A stretch of DNA of 64,000 bases from contig BGKB01000036.1 of NCBI GenBank assembly GCA_003116975.1, positions 186,001 through 250,000 on the forward strand, written 5' to 3'. The DNA is from Aurantiochytrium sp. KH105. Lineage: Eukaryota > Sar > Bigyra > Thraustochytrida > Thraustochytriidae. The notes beneath the pieces are model-generated. The model saw only the letters and a program-made list of their open reading frames with translations. It made no database searches and was not told the DNA's origin. Below, piece by piece: positions 10,074-19,174 of the stretch. Position numbers and translations under genes: made by a program. The first letter of the stretch is position 1; each line of letters opens with the position of its first letter.

Positions 10074-11002
10074 GATCTTGATGCTTTTGGAGCCGAGGGT
10101 GGGCGACGCAGTGATGACGAGTCTGGCGGGGTTCGATTATTGAGTGACGCTGATGTGCTGCGCACGTTGTTTCATGACGTGTTTTCACGTCAGCAAGGTG
10201 TCAGCGTGGCGATCTTACCAGCTTTTCGGTGGAAAGAGAAAAGGGAAAAAACACAATGGGAAAGGTGAAGAATTCTAAAAAATGAAAGAAAGACCCAGAG
10301 CACGTGGTTTCATTGCAAGTGTATACGTGAAAAGGTCTTGATCAAAATTGCTAGCGCAGTAAAAAGGGACAGTAGGATCTTGTCAATCCTGAACGTGGAA
10401 AAGTGAAGCAATGTCAAGAGCTCATCATTTCTATGAATCATAAAAGCGAACAGACAACGATTCGCATTTTGCGCTTGATCCCACGTATTGGGTCTCGCGT
10501 GATTTTCAAAAAAATCGAGAATCTAACCAAGAAATTATAAACAAAATCCAGCATGCCCTTTCATTTTGTTTTTGCCTGAGGTCTTGCTAAACTTGCACTT
10601 TTTGCGTGCTCGCAACAATTTTGAAGCTGGAACGCGCTGGTGTTTACAAAATTAGCTAACTCATCAGCGACCAACACAAGATGCAGCGCTGTGCTCTTAG
10701 AGCCTCACTCTGACACCCTATTTCATTGCTGTGCTCGAGCTCTTGACATTGGACTCGTCCTGGACTGCCCGATGCTGATGTCTTTCATCCTTTTGTATTC
10801 GGCATTCACCATCGCCTTGACATGATTTGCCTGACCTGGACTCGGGACGCGGCGCAAGCCCACTTGGTCTCCTCGGCCGCCCGGGCCAGTGGCACTCTAC
10901 GGCGCGAACGGACACCATACTTTCACACAGTGGCTTCGAAGCAACCGTCAAAACCCGACCTCAAAACCCTCGTCAAGACCGGTCAAAACACAAAAGTATA
11001 CC

Positions 11003-12571
11003 ATGGACGCGTGCCTGGCGAAGAGGCGCGCTCGCGCGCAGGCGACGGCGGTCGCCGCAGCGGCAGAAGCGCTGCGCAAGACAGCGCTCGCGCCTGCGAC
11101 AGGGCCTGCCGCCGCCGCCGAGCCGGAAGGTGGAGTCGAAGTTCGAGCAAGTGCGAGCAAGCCCAAAGCGGTGCTTCGCGTCGGCGTCGAGGCCAAGAAT
11201 GCTCAGGTGCGGCGGACGAGGCTGCGAACGAGACTCCGTGCGCGGGAGATGCAGAGCTTGGCGCGCTTCGAGGAAGCACAGCAGCTCTGGGACGAAAACC
11301 TGCGGCAACAGCTGCTCTCCTCACGAGGAGATCGCGATACTAGAGTCTTGTACAACTCGCGTGACCTCTTGTACAGTCTCGAATCCTTGTGCAAGTCACT
11401 CGATCGTAGCGACTCCGGATGGAGCCTCTGCCCAATGGGTCTACGCACGTGCTCTGTGCGCGAATTGCGCGAGGCATTTGCAGAGCTGGGCCTTGACCGA
11501 CGGCAAATTGGCGTCGAAGACACCTCGGACCCCTTTCTCGAAGCGCATACGACCCTGGGAAATAAGCTCATGAAACTGTCTTCAGTACAACTCGTAGAGC
11601 AGTATATGCGTCAGGGTTGTCCGGCCTCGCTACGCCCGGCAATTTATCGCGCAGTGTTGTTTCCAAGCAGAGCCAAGGCCTCGACACGTCGCCGAGTGAC
11701 GCGCCCGACTTTCAACGATGGGTCCAGCGTACCAGGTCGAGCTCGCGAGCGTGTCTCGCGCCGTCCGGAGACGACGGTGAGCGACGAGGAGTCGAGCTTG
11801 GATGACTCAAGCGACGAGGAGGAAACGGCGGAATGCTCAGGTGCATCAACTCGTCCTGCGCGTGACTCCGACGCTGCTGCCGCGTGTGCGCAGGCACTGG
11901 CGCGCCTCCACGCCCTCGATGTTGAGCTGATTCGCAACAACGACAACTACTTTGTCTTTGAGGATCTTCTGCGCGACGTTGTTCCCTCAATCTTTCGCGA
12001 GCATTTGACATGGCTACGTGCGCACGCACGTGTGGCGCCTCGCGACGCTCGGGCGCTTCCTATTGTGCCATACCGCGGTCTAGCTCTGCAAGCGGCTCCC
12101 CTTGCCTTTGTGTACAAGGACCAGTCTGAGATTGTGCTTTGCGTGCGTGAAATGTATGCTCGTTACTGGTGCCAGCTCAACACGATTCGAAATACTCCGG
12201 CGGGTGCAATAGGACTATCGCTGCTACCCAATTTGTGCGCACAGTTCGAAAGCTTAATTCAGGAACGTTGCAGCGACGTGCTGCAACACATGCTCGCGTT
12301 CGACATCCACCCACTTGAAGTTGCTTTTCCGTGGCTCCACTTGGCCTTTGCCAATGCTTTGCCGGTCGAGCAGCTTTTGTTGTTGTGGGATCGTATCATA
12401 GGCTTTGACTCGCTTATTCTGCTTCCTGTTCTGGCAGCGGCAATTTTTGATTATCGTCGACCGGTCTTGCTGGCGGCGCGCAGCACCAAGCATGTACGCG
12501 CTCTCCTCGGCGAGATGGCCAACCTCAATGTCATCGCTCTTTTGCAGGCTTTTCTCTTTGCGCCAACGTGA
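11003..12571 (+). CDS. TBC-domain protein, TBC1D19-like
   Basis: A 522-residue TBC (Rab-GAP fold) protein; length and the order of blocks resemble animal TBC1D19 (526 residues). After a basic, Ala-rich N-terminus come GCPASLRPAIYRAVL (about residue 205), a Ser/Asp/Glu-rich linker (about 255-280) interrupting the domain, YFVFEDLLRDVVPSIF (about 316), PYRGLALQAAPLAF (about 357), and the C-terminal block WDRIIGFDSLILLPVLAAAIF (about 463). The usual catalytic fingers IxxDxxR and YxQ are not visible; PYRGL stands where YxQG is expected, so GAP activity is doubtful (inference). The frame is open upstream to a GTG at 10889, but the ATG at 11003 in context ACCATGG is the convincing start. Its 3' end faces RAB11 across 291 bp, a suggestive Rab/TBC pairing but not evidence of interaction. 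Confidence 0.85.
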   Translation: MDACLAKRRARAQATAVAAAAEALRKTALAPATGPAAAAEPEGGVEVRASASKPKAVLRVGVEAKNAQVRRTRLRTRLRAREMQSLARFEEAQQLWDENLRQQLLSSRGDRDTRVLYNSRDLLYSLESLCKSLDRSDSGWSLCPMGLRTCSVRELREAFAELGLDRRQIGVEDTSDPFLEAHTTLGNKLMKLSSVQLVEQYMRQGCPASLRPAIYRAVLFPSRAKASTRRRVTRPTFNDGSSVPGRARERVSRRPETTVSDEESSLDDSSDEEETAECSGASTRPARDSDAAAACAQALARLHALDVELIRNNDNYFVFEDLLRDVVPSIFREHLTWLRAHARVAPRDARALPIVPYRGLALQAAPLAFVYKDQSEIVLCVREMYARYWCQLNTIRNTPAGAIGLSLLPNLCAQFESLIQERCSDVLQHMLAFDIHPLEVAFPWLHLAFANALPVEQLLLLWDRIIGFDSLILLPVLAAAIFDYRRPVLLAARSTKHVRALLGEMANLNVIALLQAFLFAPT

Positions 12572-12862
12572 GCTTCAAAGAGGGCCCTGAGAGACACGAT
12601 TGTTGGTTAAATTCACTTGACACCAATGTGGACAGTCCAACTCGAATTCACCGAGAAAACAAAACCTGTATGCAAAAATATAATCTTTTTTGAGGGAAAG
12701 CGCGTTGGTTTTTTCTTTGGTGGGATGGGGGCGTGAAGGGGGTGAGGGTGGGGGAGGAAGAAGCGTGCGTGAAACGGAAAAGAAGTGCGAAAAGGAGGGT
12801 CGGGGGATGTGATATTGGAGGTGGTGAGAGCGGTTGTTTACTTCGACTATAGCCACCGATCA

Positions 12863-13925
12863 TCAGCAGCAGCCACCCGAGCTCTTGGCCTCGTTCTCAA
12901 AGTTAACAGGAGCGATAGGCTCACCCTGGGTGATGCTAGCATCGGCATCCGCGCCGCCGCCGACCATGGACTTGCGGCTCATCTTTTGGTAAATTTCTGT
13001 AAGGATACGCTGAAAGGCAGTGTCGACGCCGGACGAGTCGAGCGCAGAGGTCTCGATGAAGGCGATGCCGTTCGACTCGGCGTAAGCCATGGCCTCCTCG
13101 GTAGAGACGGCGCGCAAGTGTCGCAGATCGCTCTTGTTGCCAACAAGCATGATGACGATGTTGCTGTCCGCGTGATCTCGGAGTTCCTTGAGCCAGCGCT
13201 CGACGTTGTCGAACGTGAGGTGCTTCGAAATGTCATATACAAGCAGGGCTCCCACCGCACCACGGTAGTACGCGCTCGTGATGGCGCGGTAGCGCTCCTG
13301 GCCGGCCGTGTCCCAGATCTGGGCCTTGATGGTCTTGCCGTCAGTCTTGATGCTCTTGGTAGCGAACTCGACGCCAATCGTCGACTTGGAGTCCAGGCTG
13401 AACTCGTTGCGCGTGAATCGAGACAACAGGTTCGATTTGCCGACGCCCGAGTCTCCGATCAGGACCACTGCGCGTGTCCCCAAAACAAGAAATGCCGGAA
13501 AGTAAAGGCAAGATCCCATCGGGTCATTGAGAGATAAAGTGCATGCCCACATCGCAACCGAGCGAACCACAGTCTTTGTTAGTCGAATCTGTCTTTGGTA
13601 CATATCTTTCCCGCTCCTCCCCCCGAGTCATTGAATTCCTGCAAGCGTCCACATTGATTTCACGCGGACGAGACCCACACGGCCCATAGGCAAGGCAAGG
13701 CAAGCCAAGCCAAGCCAAGGCGGCGTCGCCTTGCCCCACCCTGATCGAATCGACTCCATCCTTCCATCCTTCGTCCATCTATTCCCGCGGCTGCCTCCCA
13801 CGGCGCCGCCTCCGCCTCCGCGCCGCGCGGCCATGCGCGTCTGTCTCCGCCCGGCCCTGCGCGGCGCGGGCCCTGCGCCACTTACCCTTGAACAGGTAGT
13901 CGTACTCGTCCTCCTGCTTGAGCAT
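12863..13925 (-). CDS. RAB11: RAB11 small GTPase, two exons
   Basis: A Rab11-type GTPase controlling recycling-endosome and exocytic traffic. Exon 1 is 13925-13886 ([13 protein letters not shown]) and exon 2 is 13467-12863; the 418-nt intron 13885-13468 has GTAAGT at its start and CGCAG at its end. The splice is in phase 1 and restores [10 protein letters not shown] exactly as in Rab11. The joined protein has 214 residues (human RAB11A 216). All GTPase motifs are intact: P-loop GDSGVGKS, switch [10 protein letters not shown], switch [23 protein letters not shown] and [24 protein letters not shown] is the Rab11 subfamily signature. It ends in SSGGCC, a double-cysteine geranylgeranylation site. 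A start placed inside the intron would remove the conserved N-terminus, which is why the spliced model is preferred. Confidence 0.96.
13689..13721. repeat. (GGCAA/GCCAA)n pentanucleotide tandem in RAB11 intron
   Basis: Degenerate pentanucleotide tandem (about six units) inside the single RAB11 intron. Confidence 0.9.
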
Positions 13926-14966
13926 GGTGCCAGTCTCCTTGGCGCTGCGCTGCGCGTCCACGTCGCCCTCGCCGGGGCCGCTCTCGCGCGCTCGGCGCGC
14001 TCTCTCCCGCGCGCTCCGCCCGCTCGGCCGCGCCCGCGCCCCTCCCGCGCGCCGCTGCTCCGCCGCTGCGCTCTGCCGACGTCGCGAGGCTGCGAGGCGG
14101 CGCGAGTCGTTGCCGCTCTACATCGGCGCCTCGCCCGCGAGAAGGGAAGGTGCTTACCTAATGCAATAGGAGGGAAGGAGAGGAGAGGAAAGGAGAGGAG
14201 AGGAAAGGAAAGCAAGCAGAAGGGAGGAAGGAGAGGAGAGGAGAAAGCAGAAAGGAGAAAGGAGAGGAAGGGAAAGAAAGAAAGGGAGGAGGCCGCGGCG
14301 AGAAAGAGGAGGAGCAGGAGATCGCGAGCACGGAGCAGGAGATCGCGAGGGCCGGATCCGGGGCCTGAGACGCGAGGCTGCGGCCTCCCGGAGACGCGGG
14401 AAGGCGTGGGCCTTGCCGAGGGGAACGGGATGCGGCACCGGTGCCCGGAGGTGGAGGAGGTGCCACGATGATGATCATGACCGCCGAAGCCCGGGCCGAT
14501 CCGTCACATTCGAGGGGCTCGTCGATCGCCGGGGAAAGAGAGAAGGAGCCAGCGGCATGGCAGCCCGAGGAACTTCAAGGTGCAGTTGGTGAAGGAGGAG
14601 ACGTGAAGGGACGAACAGGCTTCTTCAGCGGCCGGCAGACAAAAAGTCCGCGCACGGACCGGGAAGGTTCTCGTCTCTTCCCTTCCCTTCGCTGGCCGTC
14701 GTCGTACAGGCCGACTTTCTCGCAGTCACTGTCAGCCGCGCATGAGCCGTGGCCCGGCGAGCGCTGCAAAAGGCCGGCCATTGCCGTCTTCATCATCGAC
14801 ATCTGCACCATCACCATGATCACCGAGGCAAGACAATGAAGATCACGATGATTTTGTTGCATGCCGACGGGAGGTCGGTCAACTCCATCACCTCTGGAAC
14901 CTGGCCGTGCAATGCTCCCTCGAATCCCCAAAAGCCGTCGCCCAAAGCACAAGTTGAAGTTGAGCC
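13926..14966. other. Divergent intergenic region RAB11 / DIS3-like gene
   Basis: 1.04 kb between divergent ATGs. GC-rich next to RAB11, then a purine-rich GGAGA/GGAAA tract at about 14165-14330, then mixed sequence. Several short open frames exist but none shows a recognisable motif or unbiased composition. Confidence 0.65.
14165..14330. repeat. Purine-rich (GGAGA/GGAAA)n tract
   Basis: About 165 bp of degenerate G/A tandem units on the plus strand in the RAB11/DIS3 divergent promoter; a candidate for triplex-forming or nucleosome-excluding DNA by composition alone. Confidence 0.8.
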
Positions 14967-17900
14967 ATGACGGGGCTGACGGTGCTGGCGGCGCCAGCAA
15001 GCGCCGCGGGCCCCAAGCGCGTGGCACGCTTCGCGCCGAGCAAAAAGGTGCGCGAGCGATACGTGCGGCCCGAACTCGGCACGCCAGCATGGCTGCGCCA
15101 GGCGCGCGGTGTTCTCGTGGTGCCCATGGCCTCCTCGCTCGACGATTTCGGGGACGTCTTCGCAGCAGCGCTGGAAAATATGCCGCGACGCAAGGCGCCG
15201 TTCATGCTCGTCGTCCTCGCCAGCGTCGTTGAGCGCCTCGTGCACCTGGGCTTCAGAAATACGCTCGAGCGCGCAAGGCTTTTTCTCGAGCGCTTTGGCG
15301 GCGTCAACGACACGGCGCATTATCTCGCCAACACCTTCATGGTCGACGACAATGACAAAGTTCTCGACACCGCCTTGGACGCACTGCAGTGGATGCGGTG
15401 GGTCCTCGACGCGCAGAACAAGGGCGCCGCCCTTGTCGTCGTCACAGAGAACCCCGAGTTCACGCGGCTCGCAGCCGCGAGACACCTCCAAGTCATGACC
15501 ACCTGTGAATTCGTCGCGCGTCAGGGCATGGACGACCTCGTTGATCTGGCTCAAGGCATTCGCGCCGCTCTCCAAGAGGCGGAAGCTGTCCAAGACACGG
15601 AAACGACTGCCAGCGGACCCGACAGTGAACCCTGGAAGCAACCCTTTTGGACTGACAAAGAAATCGAGCGCAACCTTGCTTCCAACGAAGCCTTTCGCGG
15701 CAAGTTCCAGCGAAATAAGCTCTTTGCCGATGAGGTCACCATCGTGCGTCCTGGAAATATTCCGGACATTACCTTCAAGGCGCGCTCGGTGAACCGCGCA
15801 GTACATGAAGACGACGTGGTCGTGCAAGGCCGCCGAATTGTTGCGGTAGAAAAACGCAACTGGAGGCCTTATGTCGCCACTTTGGCGCGCGCTGATGCGG
15901 AAAAGGCGGCCGCTTCTGCGGGGTCCTCGCTCTCGCTGCTTTGCGTCCCCCTCGACGTTCGTATTCCTAAGGTTCGCATCACCACGCGTCAAGGCGCGAA
16001 TCTCGTGGACCAGCGCTTCGTTGTTGCTCTTGATGATTGGCCTCAAGGTAGCAAGTATCCTCATGGTCACTACGTACGAACCCTCGGCCCCATTGGCGAA
16101 GTTCCTGCCGAGTCTTCGGCCATCATTGTTGAGACGGGACTGGCTGCTCACCTCCAGCCGTTCACACCCAAAGCCCTTGCGTGCTTGCCGCCAGAAGAAC
16201 ACCGCTGGACGCCACCTGCCGAAGAAATTAAAAAGCGTCGGGATTTGCGCGACGCCTTTATTTTTTCTGTCGATCCTCCCAGCTGTCAGGATATCGACGA
16301 CACCATGTCCTTTCAAGTTCTCGCAGACGGCGCGGTTCAGGTCGGTGTGCACATTGCTGATGTGACACATTTTTTGGCCGCTGGATCTGCTCTCGACCTC
16401 GAAGCTCAAAAGCGCGCCACCTCCGTCTACCTCAAGGACCGTAGGCTGGACATGCTCCCGCGCCTCCTCTGCGAAGATTTATGCTCGCTGCGCGCAGGAG
16501 TCGACCGCCTGGCAGTTTCGGTCGTATGGACGATCGACCACCCCACAGAGGGTGACGAAGGCCTTACTGTTCGCGATGTATGGTCAGGTCGCACGGTGAT
16601 TCGCTCAGCGCAGGCTCTCTCATACGCGCAAGCGCAGCGTCTGATCGACGGCCAGGACCCCCTGCACGAAACAGCGCCCGAATACGCCTCATCTCACACG
16701 GGCAAGCCGGTCCCCGAGAATCACGTGGAGCCTCTTCGTCAAGCTCTGCGCGGTCTGCAGTGTTGTGCACGCATCCGTGCACGCCAACGTCAACACAATG
16801 GCGCGCTCGAGCTCCAAGGCGAGGAATTCCAATTTGGGCTTGACGCCTCGCAACGCCCCGACAGCATTGTTTCCAAACGCAAGCTTGAGGTCCATGACAT
16901 TGTGGCGGAAATGATGATCCTTGCAAATGAACAGGTCGCCCGCCAAATTGTCCACACCGACCCTCGCCTTGCCCTTGTACGGAGGCACGCCAAGCCTCCA
17001 GACAAAAAGTTGGGATTCATCCTCAAGCTCGCGCATGAGGCCGGTGTAATGCTCGACACGCGCTCGAACGCAAGTCTTGCTGCCTCCATGGCTCGAGCTC
17101 GGGGCGTTGTCTCATCAGATGTCTTTGCCGTGCTCAATGACGGTCTCACCCGAGCCATGTCGGAGGCCGAGTACACCTGTGCTGGCGAGGTGGCCGACAT
17201 TTCCCATTTTGGTCTCGGTCTTGACTTTTACACTCATTTCACTTCACCAATCCGTCGCTACGCCGATGTCATTGTGCATCGACAACTTTTGCAACCAGCT
17301 ATCTCTTCTTCGTTGTCGTCGTCATCGTCGTCATCGTCTACTTCTTCCAACGTCTTGCCAGGCGAAGAAGACAAGGTCGACAATGCAACGTCACTGGGAA
17401 AGAAAGCTTTCCTAAATGACAAGCCTGCCAGCAGTCACTGGCTTGCCGCTGCAGAACGCGCATCTCGAGACGCAGAGCTTCTCTTTGGTGATTTGGACCA
17501 CCAGCCCGCAACTTCAAATCAAGGTCAAGGACGCACAGGGGGAGGAGGAAAAGCTAGTGGCGGCGGCGGCGGCGGCGGTGGCGATGATCTGCTGGGAGAT
17601 CTTCTCGACGGACTTGACGACGACAGCGGGGATGGCCCTGATCTCGATGATATACTGGGAGGGGGGTTTGGAACAACCGATGATGCCGCTCTCGACACCC
17701 TTCTTCTCGACACCACAGCGCAATCTGCCTCGGCGCAAACCCGTCAAGTAAAGGAAGGAGAACAAGGAGAAGAAAATCAGGAGGGAGTGCTCGGAAGCTT
17801 GCGAGGGATGCCCGATACGCAAATGACGCTTCAGCACCAGGCAGAGCATATCAATCGCTTGCATAGGGCCGCCAAGGAGGCTTCGTTTCGCTCCGAAGAG

Positions 17901-18881
17901 CTCTTCTTTTCGCTTTACTTCCAGCGCAACCCCCAGGTCAGTATGGCAGTTGCTGTAAAAATACGCGACTTGGGCATTCTCTGCTACGTACCAAGATTCC
18001 AAAGCAAATTGCTCTTACGTTTCGATAGTGAATGCACCCTGCATGTGGGGCGCACGGACGATGCAGGCATTGTCTCTGTTGATCTCGTGCACGACGTCGT
18101 GTTCAACTTCGAGGATGCTGATGGCGCACTTGACTCTGGAAGTCAATCATACGCTCGAGTCAATCTCTCGTCCGTGAACATCTCTGCGCTGGAACACACG
18201 AGCATTGAGGTCCTTCAAGCGTTTCCGGTCTACATCTCTTGCGATGCGCCCCAGGACAACCCAGCTCGCCGCATTCCGAAGCCCAAACTCATTCTTTATG
18301 CGCCGTCCTCCACGGAAGAGCGTCGCCGATTACTCGCAGACCCACCAGGGAAGAGCGGCACCCAGGCCGTCAAGGCCTTTGCCCAAGAGGCCTCGCCAAG
18401 TCTGGTCAAGCGCAACAATCAGAGTGTCGGTGCAGCAACACAAGACAGTGTGCATTTGAAAAATCCCAATGCCAAGAAGCGATTCACGCCCCCTTCCCTG
18501 TACAGCGCGCTGCAGGCTATCGATGTAAACGACTCGAATCCTGTATTGCCACCTCGGTCGTCACGATCAACAAATCGAGCTTCAACTCCGCAGGTCGCAT
18601 CGACACGCAAAGGTCGGGGGCGCCTGTGTTTTGGGGGCTTTGAAAGCCCCGAGTTGGCCGCGGCGCGCGCACGAGAGAGCCGCCATGCTGCCTTGGACGC
18701 GACAGCCAGCGATCAAGTGCACCACCATGGCGCTCCAGAGTCCTTTACACGCATACAGGGAGATCATCGGGCTGTGGATAATTATGTGCGAAATGTAACG
18801 AGGGATGTTACACGCAGACTTGAAGGTCTGGCCAAGGCCAAGAGGGAGACCAAGATCAAGCGACGACTGAAACAAGGCTAA
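14967..18881 (+). CDS. DIS3L: DIS3/DIS3L-family RNase II exonuclease (exosome-associated)
   Basis: A 1,304-residue RNB-family 3'-5' exoribonuclease, intronless. The N-terminal ~220 residues resemble the PIN-like region of DIS3L (ERYVRPELG, VVVTENPEFTRLA) but I do not see a clear set of PIN acidic residues. Cold-shock blocks follow (NRAVHEDDVVV). The RNB active site DPPSCQDIDD is intact with Asp436, Asp442, Asp444 and Asp445; downstream are HIADVTHF and FYTHFTSPIRRYADVIVHRQ (about 755-775). An insertion of about 180 residues (about 777-958; Ser-, Gly- and Asp-rich) splits the RNB C-terminus before HINRLHRAAKEASFRSEELF and the S1-like domain (ILCYVPRF resembles DIS3L). A ~200-residue basic tail ends in KRRLKQG. 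DIS3L is favoured over DIS3 by the N-terminus and S1 wording. It is longer than human DIS3 (958) or DIS3L (about 1,050). Confidence 0.9.
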   Translation: MTGLTVLAAPASAAGPKRVARFAPSKKVRERYVRPELGTPAWLRQARGVLVVPMASSLDDFGDVFAAALENMPRRKAPFMLVVLASVVERLVHLGFRNTLERARLFLERFGGVNDTAHYLANTFMVDDNDKVLDTALDALQWMRWVLDAQNKGAALVVVTENPEFTRLAAARHLQVMTTCEFVARQGMDDLVDLAQGIRAALQEAEAVQDTETTASGPDSEPWKQPFWTDKEIERNLASNEAFRGKFQRNKLFADEVTIVRPGNIPDITFKARSVNRAVHEDDVVVQGRRIVAVEKRNWRPYVATLARADAEKAAASAGSSLSLLCVPLDVRIPKVRITTRQGANLVDQRFVVALDDWPQGSKYPHGHYVRTLGPIGEVPAESSAIIVETGLAAHLQPFTPKALACLPPEEHRWTPPAEEIKKRRDLRDAFIFSVDPPSCQDIDDTMSFQVLADGAVQVGVHIADVTHFLAAGSALDLEAQKRATSVYLKDRRLDMLPRLLCEDLCSLRAGVDRLAVSVVWTIDHPTEGDEGLTVRDVWSGRTVIRSAQALSYAQAQRLIDGQDPLHETAPEYASSHTGKPVPENHVEPLRQALRGLQCCARIRARQRQHNGALELQGEEFQFGLDASQRPDSIVSKRKLEVHDIVAEMMILANEQVARQIVHTDPRLALVRRHAKPPDKKLGFILKLAHEAGVMLDTRSNASLAASMARARGVVSSDVFAVLNDGLTRAMSEAEYTCAGEVADISHFGLGLDFYTHFTSPIRRYADVIVHRQLLQPAISSSLSSSSSSSSTSSNVLPGEEDKVDNATSLGKKAFLNDKPASSHWLAAAERASRDAELLFGDLDHQPATSNQGQGRTGGGGKASGGGGGGGGDDLLGDLLDGLDDDSGDGPDLDDILGGGFGTTDDAALDTLLLDTTAQSASAQTRQVKEGEQGEENQEGVLGSLRGMPDTQMTLQHQAEHINRLHRAAKEASFRSEELFFSLYFQRNPQVSMAVAVKIRDLGILCYVPRFQSKLLLRFDSECTLHVGRTDDAGIVSVDLVHDVVFNFEDADGALDSGSQSYARVNLSSVNISALEHTSIEVLQAFPVYISCDAPQDNPARRIPKPKLILYAPSSTEERRRLLADPPGKSGTQAVKAFAQEASPSLVKRNNQSVGAATQDSVHLKNPNAKKRFTPPSLYSALQAIDVNDSNPVLPPRSSRSTNRASTPQVASTRKGRGRLCFGGFESPELAAARARESRHAALDATASDQVHHHGAPESFTRIQGDHRAVDNYVRNVTRDVTRRLEGLAKAKRETKIKRRLKQG

Positions 18882-19174
18882 GCCTTCTCGGATTTGTCAA
18901 AAAAGAAAGAAAAGAATAATAGAAGAATGGGGATCTTGTGCACGAATCACACTTGCACGCTACGGTCTAAATCTATACAGATTTGAGCTAAAGTCCAGGC
19001 CTCTGGCTTTGGTCTACTGCATCTCGGTCGGAGCCCAGGCTCTGGTCGCTTTGTACAATTGCGCCCGTGCAGTTTATCGTTAGGCTTATTTCTTTTGTTC
19101 TTGCAAGTCTACTTCAATCATCGTCTGGAGAGATTGAAAAGGTCTCGCTCGCTTTCACTTGTGAAAACCATTGT

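Larger units (their letters stand above)
9324..11002. other. Divergent intergenic region RPB2 / TBC gene
   Basis: 1.68 kb between two divergent ATGs. The RPB2-proximal 700 bp is very GC-rich and built of short tandem repeats; a purine (A/G) tract at 10015-10072 marks an abrupt switch to AT-rich DNA from about 10080 to 10870. Open frames in the GC-rich part encode only Cys/Leu/Ala/Arg low-complexity sequence. Nothing else is recognised. Confidence 0.7.

Noticed and set aside
9179-10268. Several Cys/Leu/Ala- or Lys/Glu-rich frames upstream of RPB2
   Set aside because: They are translations of the CGGCTGCTGCG, GCTT and purine repeats.
10889-11002. Upstream extension of the TBC gene to a GTG codon
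   Set aside because: It is not an ATG, and the 38 added residues look unconserved; the ATG at 11003 has a strong context and gives the family length.
13468-13603. Unspliced N-terminus of the RAB11 frame (36 extra residues from 13603)
   Set aside because: It lacks the EDEYDYLFK start of Rab11 and begins inside the intron; the exon at 13925-13886 restores the conserved N-terminus in phase.
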